From NCBI GenBank assembly GCA_036897095.1, contig JAYMSP010001549.1:1-30987 (forward strand): a stretch of DNA of 30,987 nucleotides. Reading direction: 5' to 3'. Positions 22,254 to 30,987 of the stretch are shown piece after piece (positions within the stretch are counted from its first letter, which is position 1; every line of letters starts with the position of its first letter). The notes under the pieces were generated by a model, which saw only the letters and a list, made by a program, of their open reading frames with translations, did no database searches and was not told the origin of the DNA. The stretch comes from Plantago elongata (taxonomy: Eukaryota > Streptophyta > Magnoliopsida > Lamiales > Plantaginaceae). Position numbers and translations under genes: made by a program.

Positions 22254-22559
22254 CAATTGGTGATGAGTTTGTATGCAAGTTACACAAATTCATTTATGAA
22301 TTGAAATAAGCTTCCAAACAATGGAATTTAAAGCTCACATAATTATGTGAAATCTCTTGGTTTCAATCAATCTAAAAGTAATTATTCACTATTTACTAAG
22401 AAATCAACTGGTAATGATGTCATTTCATTGCTTTATTGGAAGCAAAAATAAAAAAGAGATTGATTCAATCAAAGAAAAGCTGATACATAACTCAAAGATA
22501 AAAGATGGCACCCTAAAGTTTTTTCTGGACTTATAAATAGCCCCACATGCATACAAACT

Positions 22560-23215
22560 TCCCAGAAATATGCTTCTGAGATCATTGAGGTTGCATGTTA
22601 CTAGGTTGTAAATCAGTAATAATACCAATTGGACAAAACCTTAAATACCTCCCAGGTAGCTCTAAGTACCTGAATGATCCAACCTTCTAAATAAAGCTAA
22701 TAGGTAAGGTCATATATCTAGGCATTATATGGCATGATATATATATAAGTTATGCCATCGGCATTTTTTGCCATTTCATTGACAGACCATGTAAAGAACA
22801 CCTTGAAGGATTGCTCAGAGTTATTAGATACATAAAAGGAGACATTGAACTTAGATTATTCTTTTCTAAAGAACAAAGTTCAGAGATCACATCTTACAGT
22901 AATTCTGATTATGCAGGTTGTTCTATTTCAAGAAGATCAACTTCAGATTATTGCATTTTCATTAAAAATTCATTAGTAAGATGGAAATCCAAAGAACAAA
23001 TGAATAGAGTTGATCCTGAGTAGAAACATAATATAGAGCAATAGCTTACATTTGTTGTGAAATAATGTTGTTAATCGCTCTCCTTAAAAATTTTGATATA
23101 ACAATGATTAAACCAGTAAAGTTGTTGTGTGATAAACAATAAGCTATACACTTAATCAAGAACATGTGTTTGTGAAAGAATAAAACACATAAAGGTTGAT
23201 TGTCATTTCATCCGA
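22560..23215 (+). mobile_element. Ty1/copia fragment (end of pol), fossil
   Basis: Fossil fragment covering the end of RT and RNase H of a Ty1/copia element. It has a KLIGKVIYL-type stretch, LLRVIRYIKGDIELRLFF and YSNSDYAGCSISRRSTSDYC, then a part resembling the tRNA-side end of copia pol (about 23120-23213). It is broken, with several interruptions. No LTRs seen. Confidence 0.85.
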
Positions 23216-23221
23216 AAAAAA

Positions 23222-23320
23222 GACTTTTTTTTTTTAAACGGATAAAGCGTGGCTCGAACCCCCGATCTATTAGTAGGAGGTGAAGCGTCTTACCAACTGA
23301 GTTGCACTTCATTGTCTCAT
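23222..23320 (-). mobile_element. tRNA-derived SINE, copy 1
   Basis: On the minus strand: ACAATGAAGTGCAACTCAGT, then TTGGTAAGACGCTTCACC (A box), then GGGGGTTCGAGCCACGC (B box), then an A-run. This is a tRNA-like head and poly-A tail with no room for a folded tRNA gene, so it is called a SINE. The same family recurs at 23738 and 26550. Confidence 0.75.
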
Positions 23321-23737
23321 TTGAGAAAAGATAATAGAGAAGAAAATCGGAATTGGTTTCAATAACTCTCAAAATCAACTGATTTAGATTTTTACCAAGG
23401 CAGTTTGCTCATCGAACTTAATCAAAGCACTTAACAAGATGAACATAAAAAATTCCTAAGTTCCTCTAGAGGGAAATAATGGAGATTTAAAGATAAATAT
23501 ATACAATAAAAAGTGCAATTTAATATGAGTTAATTGCAAAGAATTTGAAAGTTCAAGGATCAAAGTCGAAGGTGTAAAGGAAAGAGAGACTGAATCGACC
23601 ATGGAAGAAACCGAGAAGGGCCAAAGTGAAATACGCAAAAGGAAAAGAAAAGCAGACAATGGGAAATACGCTAAATGGTTTTACGTTTTATCTGACGAGG
23701 CATAGTTCGTCTCCTTCACCAGGAAAAGGACAAATGT

Positions 23738-23820
23738 CGACAACGAAGCGCAACTCAGTCAGTAAGACGCTTTCCCTCCAACCAATAGGTCCAGAGTTCG
23801 AGTCACCTTTATCAGCTAAT
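23738..23820 (+). mobile_element. tRNA-derived SINE, copy 2
   Basis: Plus strand: ACAACGAAGCGCAACTCAGT, CAGTAAGACGCTTTCCCTCC, then GAGTTCGAGTCACC as B box. It is the same family as the copies at 23222 and 26550, but without an obvious tail. Confidence 0.65.
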
Positions 23821-23829
23821 ATTTGCATT

Positions 23830-25100
23830 CACATTGACACCTTTATTTGATTATGACAATTATAGAATTACATCCCTACGAAAGCTTTTATGTAAATGAC
23901 TTCTAGATGCCTTGTCAAGTACAATTTAGTTAGAATCCCTTTAAGTATGACTGAATAAAAATCTAATTGAAGTGTCCTCAAAACAGCTACATCTATCCAA
24001 TCTCACTTTAGAGCAATGCAGTTGGATATATAAAAATTAACGAAAGTCAAGCACATGTAGCATACAAAATATATTATATGTAATCATAAGTTGACATATT
24101 GTAACCCTACCTCAAACAGTATATGATCCAATATTGCTCTCAATGTTCAAAACTTTCGCTCCAATGATTGTTAGAACGTCTTTTGGTAACTAAGTAGCTT
24201 CATAACGACTTTGATCTTGTTTCAAAATGTTAACAATGACTTAATTCTTATATAGCAGTGCGAAAAATTAAATATGGACAAAACCGCAATGGAAAGAATC
24301 TTGACGCCTTAAGTTTATTAACCTAATTAGTTGAATAAATTTGGAGAAGAGAACATGGTTATCGTGAAAATTTATATCGCCTTCTCTTCGAACAAACCAA
24401 ACTCTTTGACAGCTTGATCATTTCCATCGTTGTTGTCGGTCGAAAAAATAATAACACGGATTCAATGGAGCCACCGAATTTATATAGGTTAATAAAATCA
24501 CATATATGGTAATTTTCATTTTATTTTAGATAAATATTGTGTGCATAATTGGTGTATAATTCTAGTCAACATTAACATTAATTACGCAAACACTCAAAAT
24601 AATAACATAATCAATTTATCAAACATAGAGAAAATTTCAAATCAATCAGAATAAATACGAAATTATAACTTCTTATATTTATTATTTTCTTTATGATTTT
24701 TTTATCACCATTAATTAATATAAATACTATTACCATATACATTGACCTCGACTATAAATGCGAATACTAAATCGTTTCCATATTTGTTGTGTTATCATAA
24801 TGTGAACGTATTAAATTATGAATACCTGAAGTTAATGTTTAGATAAACTTCTATGTGCGTAACATCTCTACAAAACCTTCTTTTTCCGCTAATAAGTATT
24901 CCATATATACTTCAATTTTTATTTAATATTAAAGAAAATTTTCTAAATTATAATTATTAATTTTATTTTATTTTTTCTTTGTTAATAAATAAGATTGAAA
25001 AAATAAAGATTCAAAGTAACTTAAAATTTTTTAGTTAGAATTGAGATAGTTTTTGTATATTATATATATGGATAGATAAACACGTTACCGAACTTCAACT
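23830..25100. other. AT-rich intergenic DNA, nothing recognised
   Basis: No gene, transposon end or structured repeat could be recognised in this stretch. From about 25095 the sequence aligns with the 3' flank of copy A. Confidence 0.5.
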
Positions 25101-25465
25101 GAGTTTTGGACCGGTTCGATTAACACATATCAATATAATACTGCAGTATATTGGATAGTAGTTCCAAAGCTTGAAATTTATTAATCTGCCTCAATGACCA
25201 AAGTCTCAGCACAAGAATGCACAGGCACAAAACAGAACAGAAAATGATTTGGCCAAAAGTAAAATTACACAAATAAACCAAAAGGTTGACAGCTACCCCA
25301 GGCGGCCAGGCCCCAGCAACAACTTTGGCATAAACTATTCGACTGACTGCCAACCCGTTATTCCTCCAAAGTAGCAAACCAATTACAAACATGCCAAGCT
25401 AAAAACACTATGCAGAACAGGTACACTCAGCAGTGCATTGTCACTCAGGAAGCCAACAGACTGTC

Positions 25466-27311
25466 TTACTCCGGTTTTAGTGTTTTTGCAACGTCGATAA
25501 CAAATCGATACTTCACATCCGCCTTCAGAAGTCGTTCCATGGCAGTGTTTACATAGTCGATTGGGACTACCTCCACATCTGGGAAGATCTTGTGCTTGGC
25601 TGCGTAATCAACCATTTCTTGTGTTTCTTTCAGTCCTCCGATTCCACTTCCAGAAATGGTCTTCCTCCCCATAATAATTGGAAAAACAGGAAGCTCAAGG
25701 GGTTTTTCTGGGGCACCGACTAGGATAAGCTTGCCATGAGGCTTCAACAAACTAAGTAGCGGTGGCATGGGATGTTCCGCAGAGACAGTGTCGATGATTC
25801 CGTCCAATGTGCCTGCTGCAGCCTGTGCACATGATATATAAGCCAATTGCTAACAGAAAGATATGAAGGCTTCTAAATAACAAAATTTTCCCTATGAATT
25901 AGTTACCTGCATCTCCTCTGGATTTTTGCTAACTAGAAATTGATCGGCACCAAGTTTTCCAATAGCTTCCTCCTTCTTCCTAAGAGAAGTACTGATAACC
26001 GTCACATTAGTTCCAAAGCTCTTGGCAAACTTGACAGCCACGTGACCAAGCCCACCAAGACCGACAACACCAATATTCATCCCTGGCTTGTCAAGCCCAA
26101 AGTACCTCAAGGGGCTGTAAGTAGTAATACCAGCGCACAGGAGAGGAGCATATTCCATAGGTAGGTTCTCTGGCCAATTAACAATGAAATGTTCATCTGT
26201 GACCATGAGGTCGGAATAACCTCCATAGGTAATGGTTCCATCAATATAAGGGGCACTGTAGGTTTGTATTTGTTTTGCACAGTAATTTTCAAGATCATTA
26301 CTGCACTGCTCACACTGGCGGCAAGAGCCAACCAGGCATCCAACACCAACTTTATCTCCAACTTTGCATTTTGTCACTTGGCTACCGACCTCTGTGACAA
26401 TTCCAACAATCTCATGCCTGCATCAAACAATGCCGCACATGTATCAGGTCTTTCTCCTCTACTGAACTAAACTAGCAGTGTCACTAGAAGAACTCATTTA
26501 CATAAGCCAAGGTGATTGTCAGATACAATGCAAATAGCATCTAAAAGTTTTTCTTTCTTTTTTGAAACGGCTAAAGGTGACTCGAAGGAACTGTTGGTTG
26601 GAGTTGAAGCGTCACCAACTGAGATGTGCTTCATTGTCATTGTCAGTGTCTAAAAGTTACTAAACACAGAAAGAATTAACAATTTTCATTACTATTCACA
26701 TAACTAGTGTAAAAACCAGAAATTGTTACATGTAAAACCGAATATATTCTAGTATATTTAACAATTGAAATCCATTATTGTTCCTAGTTGGATTACTTAG
26801 CTAGTTTACATGTCTTGTTCTACCTCGATCAATTGAACATTCATTATAACAACTGAGTTGAATTGCTGAATTTGAATTGTTCGACCTCGATCAATTGAAT
26901 ATTCATCCTACCCAACCTAGAAGGCTTGAATATTCGATAATCATCAAAGTAGTAATATTTAGATCTAAGAATTCTTACCCGGGCACAACAGGGTAGCGGG
27001 TCATACCCCATTCGTTTTTTACCATGTGAAGATCGGAGTGACAGATTCCACAGTACGTGACTTTGAATTGCACATCCTTCTTACCAGTTTCCCTGTTTTG
27101 TTAATGTTTCAAAATGAATTAGTTAACAAATCAAATCGGAGATTAGAACAGAAACATAAGTGATGAATCAATTAATCATTTTAGAATGTTGGATTGGTAA
27201 AAGGAAGGTATACCTTCTGGAGAATTTGAAAGGGGATAAATGGCCGGAAGTGTCTCTGGCAGCCCATCCGCAAGCCTTGTTTGGATGCTCTGTTTCTGGA
27301 TTTGAGGCCAT
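25466..27311 (-). CDS. 8-hydroxygeraniol oxidoreductase-like alcohol dehydrogenase, copy C
   Basis: Four exons on the minus strand (27311-27214, 27092-26979, 26417-25907, 25822-25466), GT-AG introns, intact 359-residue product starting [20 protein letters not shown]. All zinc ligands and GLGGLG are kept. It is the most divergent copy in exon 2 ([10 protein letters not shown] and [10 protein letters not shown] where A and B have [10 protein letters not shown] and [10 protein letters not shown]). In the cofactor-binding part it reads [15 protein letters not shown] where A and B read [13 protein letters not shown], so residues 208 and 217 change (K to N, S to R). It also has VTDEHF for VADEHF. 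These could alter cofactor or substrate use, but the frame is open and splice sites are intact. Intron 2 carries a SINE. Family and likely reaction are as for copy A. Confidence 0.93.
26550..26648 (-). mobile_element. tRNA-derived SINE, copy 3, with perfect target duplication, in intron 2 of copy C
   Basis: Minus strand: GACAATGAAGCACATCTCAG, TTGGTGACGCTTCAACTCC, TTCGAGTCACC, then an A-rich tail. It is flanked by the 10 bp direct repeat TCTAAAAGTT (26540-26549 and 26649-26658). The matching place in intron 2 of copy A lacks the element, so it inserted after the A/C duplication. Confidence 0.88.
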
Positions 27312-27420
27312 TTTGAGATGGTGATTTTCTGACTAGAGAAAATTGATGAATTTTTGTGTTTTGTGGTTTGAATTTGATCGTGGAGATGATTTGATGGAGT
27401 AGTGATGAATCGTGGTTTCT

Positions 27421-27470
27421 TATATATAGCGAGAGTTTGATTCCACTGTATGACGTTTACCGTGAGCTCA
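27421..27470 (-). promoter_or_regulatory. Proximal promoter of copy C
   Basis: TATATATA (27421-27428) lies about 110 bp upstream of the ATG. The conserved block TGACGTTTACCGTGAGCTCA (27451-27470) follows. The next conserved block, 8 bp away in A and B, is 850 bp away here because of the element at 27479-28318. Confidence 0.65.
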
Positions 27471-27478
27471 CTGTGTGA

Positions 27479-28318
27479 GAACATCCTCAATGGTGACTAT
27501 ATCGACTTCGTTGTTTTTGCTCCAATGATAACGCGTCGTCGTCATGTTATTTTTTTCTTTAATTTCTATATTATAAAATTATTTAGAAGTTAAAATTAAT
27601 GAAATTGTATTTTATTAAGACGTTTTAAAATTTAATGGCATAAAACAAACGAGAAATATATTACAACATATTGCGGGAAATGAAAAACCTGAAATAAAGA
27701 GACAACACACAACATCGAAAATAAATCAAACACACAACCCCGACTGGAGAAGACTCATCTTCAACGTAGCCTCTAAATATGTTCCATTAAGTCGTTTGTT
27801 AGCTGGTTGTGCGTGATTGCACTACGCAAACAGCGCAAATTCACCATGTACTCCGGGATAGTATTTATTGTGGATGTTTTTGGTGGAGAGGGGGGAAATT
27901 CAAATTTGAAATTCAAAAGTGGGAGGGAAATTCAAAACTTCAAGGGGGGAAATTCCAAATTGAAAAAGTCGGGAGGAAATTCAAAATGAATAATAAAAAA
28001 ATTAAAAGAATTTAAATTTGGTCTCATTTTGTAGATCGTGAAAAAACGTATCCGTTGGTGATTTTTATATATTTTTTTATTAAGTATTTTTGGAGATATT
28101 ATCGTTCGAAAACGGATAAAAACCAAAAATCGGAAAAACAAACAAAACGAAAAAAAATAAAAAGGGGAGGGGACGTGGCAGCAACCGATTAGCTGCTGCC
28201 AGGCGCTTTACGCGCCGTGGCACAGCGCGGGGGGGGGACACCGCGCCTATTGACACGTCGTCCGCCCCCGATGGGGCGCCGTTGACGTTGTGCCAACGAC
28301 GCCCCTTTGTGGGTGGTC
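27479..28318. mobile_element. PIF/Harbinger-like non-autonomous element in the promoter of copy C
   Basis: About 840 bp present only in C. The ends are imperfectly inverted: GAACATCCTCAATGGTG at the left and, reversed at the right, GACCACCCACAAAGGGG, agreeing at about 12 of 17 places. The flanks are TGA at the left and TAA at the right, the right one matching the uninterrupted sequence in copy B (CTGTCTAATAC). A 3 bp TWA-like target and this terminal motif suit PIF/Harbinger. The interior contains no transposase and has a GC-rich segment (about 28160-28310). Confidence 0.72.
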
Positions 28319-28319
28319 T

Positions 28320-28330
28320 AATACACGTCA
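28320..28330 (-). promoter_or_regulatory. Displaced distal promoter block of copy C
   Basis: AATACACGTCA, the same block that lies 8 bp from the proximal block in A and B. The following sequence (ACGAAAGGGAAAGGAAG at about 28381) also matches B. Confidence 0.7.
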
Positions 28331-28782
28331 AGCCTTATGCGCAGGAGAACAAAAGGAAGAAAACAAAATGAGAAGTGAGAACGAAAGGGAAAGGAAGCTA
28401 TAGTTTAAAAACAATTTCTCCTCCGTCAAAGGAAGCCTTATTAATTAATGTGAGATTGCGACTCCTTGATAGTATCGTATGAAAGATATATGAAGTCGCA
28501 TATTTTAAAAGAAATATTAATTATTAATTTATTATACACATTTTATAAAAAAAATGTATATATATAATAATTTGACAATAGATCGTGAAGCGCGAATCGA
28601 GCCTCCATCATAAATGCTAGCATAAAAAGAATCGACGGAGTACCAATGACTTGATCTGTGGTGGTGTTGAGAATCTGAGATGAAGATAATATGATTTGTT
28701 GAAAATATAAAATACTCCGATATATTAAAAGCTTTATATCACTTTATCTTAGTTAGAAGGTGTAGTTCGTGAGTGGAAGTAT
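28331..28782. other. Upstream flank of copy C
   Basis: No gene. It aligns with the upstream flank of copy B, in part with 20220-20290 and in part with 21790-21930. Confidence 0.55.
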
Positions 28783-28793
28783 ATTTTGTTAAA

Positions 28794-29503
28794 ATTTTTT
28801 TTTTTTTTGGAACGAAAAAATATGTGTTATTAATTTTCAAAATAGTGTATCTACATTTAAGGGCTGACCAAAAGTGTCTAAGCCCAACATCGCAAGCTAC
28901 AAAAAGGAAACATCAAAATAAAACAAAAGGACGGCACACAATTACAGTTGACATATAAATTCAGCCAATGTACTGGATCTGCATATCCATTTGATAGCTT
29001 GGACCATCAATCGAGCAATAGTATCAACATCTGGAGACCTTAGCGTAAAAGTAGCCTCCTGCCGGACCCCCATATATGGTACACCATCTCGGCCACGAGA
29101 GCACGAAACACTCGTTCGCATCTACCTTTTCCCTGCGACCGACTACATAACCAATCAATGAGTTGTTGCCAACTAGTTAGTGGTGGGAAGGTGACATGCA
29201 ACCAATGCAACCCTCTTTCAAGCAATGTCATAAGTGACATCACACTCGAAAAATAGGTGGTCCAAAGTCTTCATGCCACCACACAAGGAGCACCTTCCAT
29301 CCGTCTCAATATCAAAGAAAGCCAACATATCTTTCGTAGCCAATCGTCGGTGGAGGGCCAACCAGAGTATGAAATTTGCTTTAGGTCGCACCGGGTTTCG
29401 AATAACTAAATCCCTCCATTCGACCTTACAAAGATATAGTTGTTCTCGCCAATCATGTGTAATCTGCACCCGTGCCCGTATGTGGAGGATGACTTTTATA
29501 ATC
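28794..29503 (-). mobile_element. 5'-truncated LINE (L1-type) with target-site duplication
   Basis: 710 bp on the minus strand, flanked by the 11 bp direct repeat ATTTTGTTAAA (28783-28793 and 29504-29514) and ending in a 14 bp A-tail (T-run 28795-28808 on the plus strand). The coding remnant is the reverse-transcriptase zinc-binding domain at the C-terminus of ORF2: WRDLVIRNPVRPKANFILWL, then LATKDMLAF, CSLCGGMKTLDHLFFEC (C-x2-C-x7-H-x4-C). The downstream part (SWQQLIDWLCSRSQGKGRCE) is in another frame, so a frameshift lies near 29220-29240. It is dead on arrival owing to 5' truncation. Confidence 0.88.
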
Positions 29504-29514
29504 ATTTTGTTAAA

Positions 29515-29980
29515 GTTGTTACTGGGTGATAAAGTAAGTCTTTGTTCTCTTCGTATGAAACTCATTAGTCCAGTTCAATTCAGTTTTTTATCAGTTTAAA
29601 CACGTAGTTTTTTAAACAAGCTAGCTGAAAATGTAATGAATTTAAAAAATTAATCAAGTTAATTTGTTGAAAAAAATACTATTTAACTAGCTATCATCCA
29701 CATTTTTAATTATCAACTACTTTTTTTGGTAGCTTTGTTTAACTTTAACACTCCTTGTTTCGGTACTTCTTTCGTTAAAGTTAGAAGTGTGACCGAATTA
29801 GTTAAAAGTGAAATTGCACACATGCTTATTTAGAAAGTTAAAAAGTGAAAGGAGAATCCAAAAAAATAAGAAAAAGGAGGAAACAGAATGAATTGGAAAG
29901 TTAGATAAACTTAAAAGCAATAGCAGTGCCGCACTACATAGTCACCGAAACGTTTGATTGCTTTCAGAAAGGGTCCAATA
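29515..29980. other. Flank paralogous to that upstream of copy A
   Basis: No gene. AT-rich DNA with words shared with 10960-11180, such as AACAAGTTAACTT-like and AGCTAGCT segments and GGGTCCAATAAT. Confidence 0.45.
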
Positions 29981-29984
29981 ATTA

Positions 29985-30220
29985 TTCCATCCGTTCCATC
30001 TCATTAATAGTTAATTAATTTCATTTTACATACTTTTAAAAAAAATAAAAATAATATATAGTTACAAATAAATTTAAAATATATAAACATATACAGACCT
30101 AATAGTGTGTATTTAAAAATGAGGTGTATTATGGGGGTTATATTTTCATAAATAAATAATTATTTTATTTTGATGAAAGTCCAAAATAAAAGGTCATTTC
30201 AATTCTAGTGAAACGGAATA
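29985..30220. mobile_element. Decayed Stowaway-like MITE
   Basis: TTCCATCCGTTCCATCTCA at the left is the inverse of TGAAACGGAATATA at the right. The paralogous place upstream of copy A (about 11180-11215) reads straight through from CCAATAAT to GAAAATGTTCGG, giving an empty site. Confidence 0.6.
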
Positions 30221-30398
30221 TAATATAGTCTTGAAAATGTACGGAAGGTTGTCGTTAATGTAAATTGCGCAAAGGATGGTCCAAGAGCGGAAGAAATACA
30301 ACGGATGGTTTGGAGATGTTAAAAAATATACAAAAATTTGAAACCCTAATTTTTATAATATTATATAATTATTGTGTAATTTTGTGTGTAAATTGTGT

Positions 30399-30987
30399 TG
30401 ATACGGGAATATGTCCAATCTGTTATTTGGACGTCTCGTAAAAGACATCACGGTATTACAAGGACAAGGCCCCGTAGATCCGAGCCTAAGACTATCCGAG
30501 GTCAAGCTTGGCCAAAACGTACGAGAATACCGTGACACGGATACCCAGACTAAAACGTTACATCCGAATGGAAATAGGTCCGGAACACAGTCGCATATGA
30601 ATACATATGAACCTAAAGAGAACCAAGTGTGGCGATTCATAACACGTCAGTAGTGGAGGGCACGATCAGTTCCGGATGTTTAGATCCGGAACATTATTTT
30701 CGGATGTCTCCACGAACAAGAAGACGACGGTGACCTCAAATATCCTACAAAATGACTAATCTAGCCTTGAGGCCCAAATGCTATATGGGTTATGACAATC
30801 ATGTGATCCATGTGCTTAATTAAGCTCTATTGACTTATTCTTAGCCCAACACCTAGTACAATCCAACAGGTCCAACCCTAAATGGGAATTAATCTCTATA
30901 AATAGGGAGCACTTCTCAAGGTAAAAGGAACAAGCTTACTTGATCTTCTCACTCCATTATATGCTTTAGATCTTCAATCATACAGAG
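30399..30987 (+). repeat. Start of an LTR, continues beyond the window
   Basis: Begins TGATACGGGAATATG and contains a TATA box, TATAAATAGGG (30897-30907), near the window end. The organisation (GGTCCAACCCTAAATGGG then TATAAATAGGG) resembles LTRs of Tat-lineage elements. Whether it belongs to a whole element or a solo LTR cannot be seen. Confidence 0.6.

Noticed and set aside
23230-23316. tRNA gene suggested by clear A and B boxes
   Set aside because: The spacing and arms do not fold as a tRNA, an A-run follows, and related copies occur nearby; a SINE fits better.
27809-28015. Short ORFs inside the Harbinger-like element
   Set aside because: Low-complexity translation without any transposase motif.
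30411-30653. ORFs in both strands of the right-edge LTR
   Set aside because: LTR sequence has no coding role; no domain recognised.
1-30987. CRISPR array, operon, riboswitch or prokaryotic features
   Set aside because: No spaced direct repeats or bacterial gene organisation; the window is plant nuclear DNA.

Overview
This is plant nuclear DNA. Split genes with GT-AG introns, Tat-lineage LTR retroelement debris, a Cassandra TRIM with 5S-like LTRs, MITEs, a MULE, a truncated LINE and tRNA-derived SINEs all point to an angiosperm. The host genes most resemble 8-hydroxygeraniol oxidoreductase / geraniol dehydrogenase proteins as I recall them from Catharanthus and Ocimum, so an asterid, perhaps Lamiales, is my guess; the sequence alone does not prove it.

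The core is a tandem array of three intact paralogues, all on the minus strand: copy A (7188-9128), copy B (17746-20036) and copy C (25466-27311). Each has four exons of identical length (98, 114, 511 and 357 bp) and encodes a 359-residue zinc-dependent medium-chain alcohol dehydrogenase of the cinnamyl-alcohol-dehydrogenase family. All three lack one residue near the third catalytic zinc ligand that I recall in related enzymes. They differ in introns and promoters. B has an intron 1 swollen by about 790 bp that includes a Stowaway MITE. C has a SINE in intron 2 and an approximately 840 bp PIF/Harbinger-like element splitting its promoter.

Layout. 1-6660: a decayed Ty3/gypsy Tat-lineage LTR retrotransposon cut by the window edge. 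6660-7187: 3' flank of copy A. 7188-9300: copy A and its promoter. 9300-11460: AT-rich flank with two abutting Tourist-like MITEs. 11800-16560: an inactivated MULE with a minus-strand mudrA-type transposase gene and a convergent GRF zinc-finger ORF. 16560-17745: AT-rich flank. 17746-20220: copy B and promoter. 20220-25465: a 54 bp tandem duplication, a Cassandra TRIM, a G-quadruplex motif, a Ty1/copia fragment and two SINEs. 25466-28331: copy C with its split promoter. 28331-30398: duplicated flank carrying a 5'-truncated LINE with target-site duplication and a Stowaway-like MITE. 30399-30987: start of another LTR.

The upstream flanks of A, B and C can be aligned in pieces, so the array arose by segmental duplication and then collected different transposons in each copy. 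These act as relative time markers. I see no CRISPR array, operon, rRNA gene or functional tRNA gene. The most interesting signals are the promoter insertion in C, the shared active-site deletion, the cofactor-loop changes in C, and the convergent GRF ORF beside the MULE transposase.
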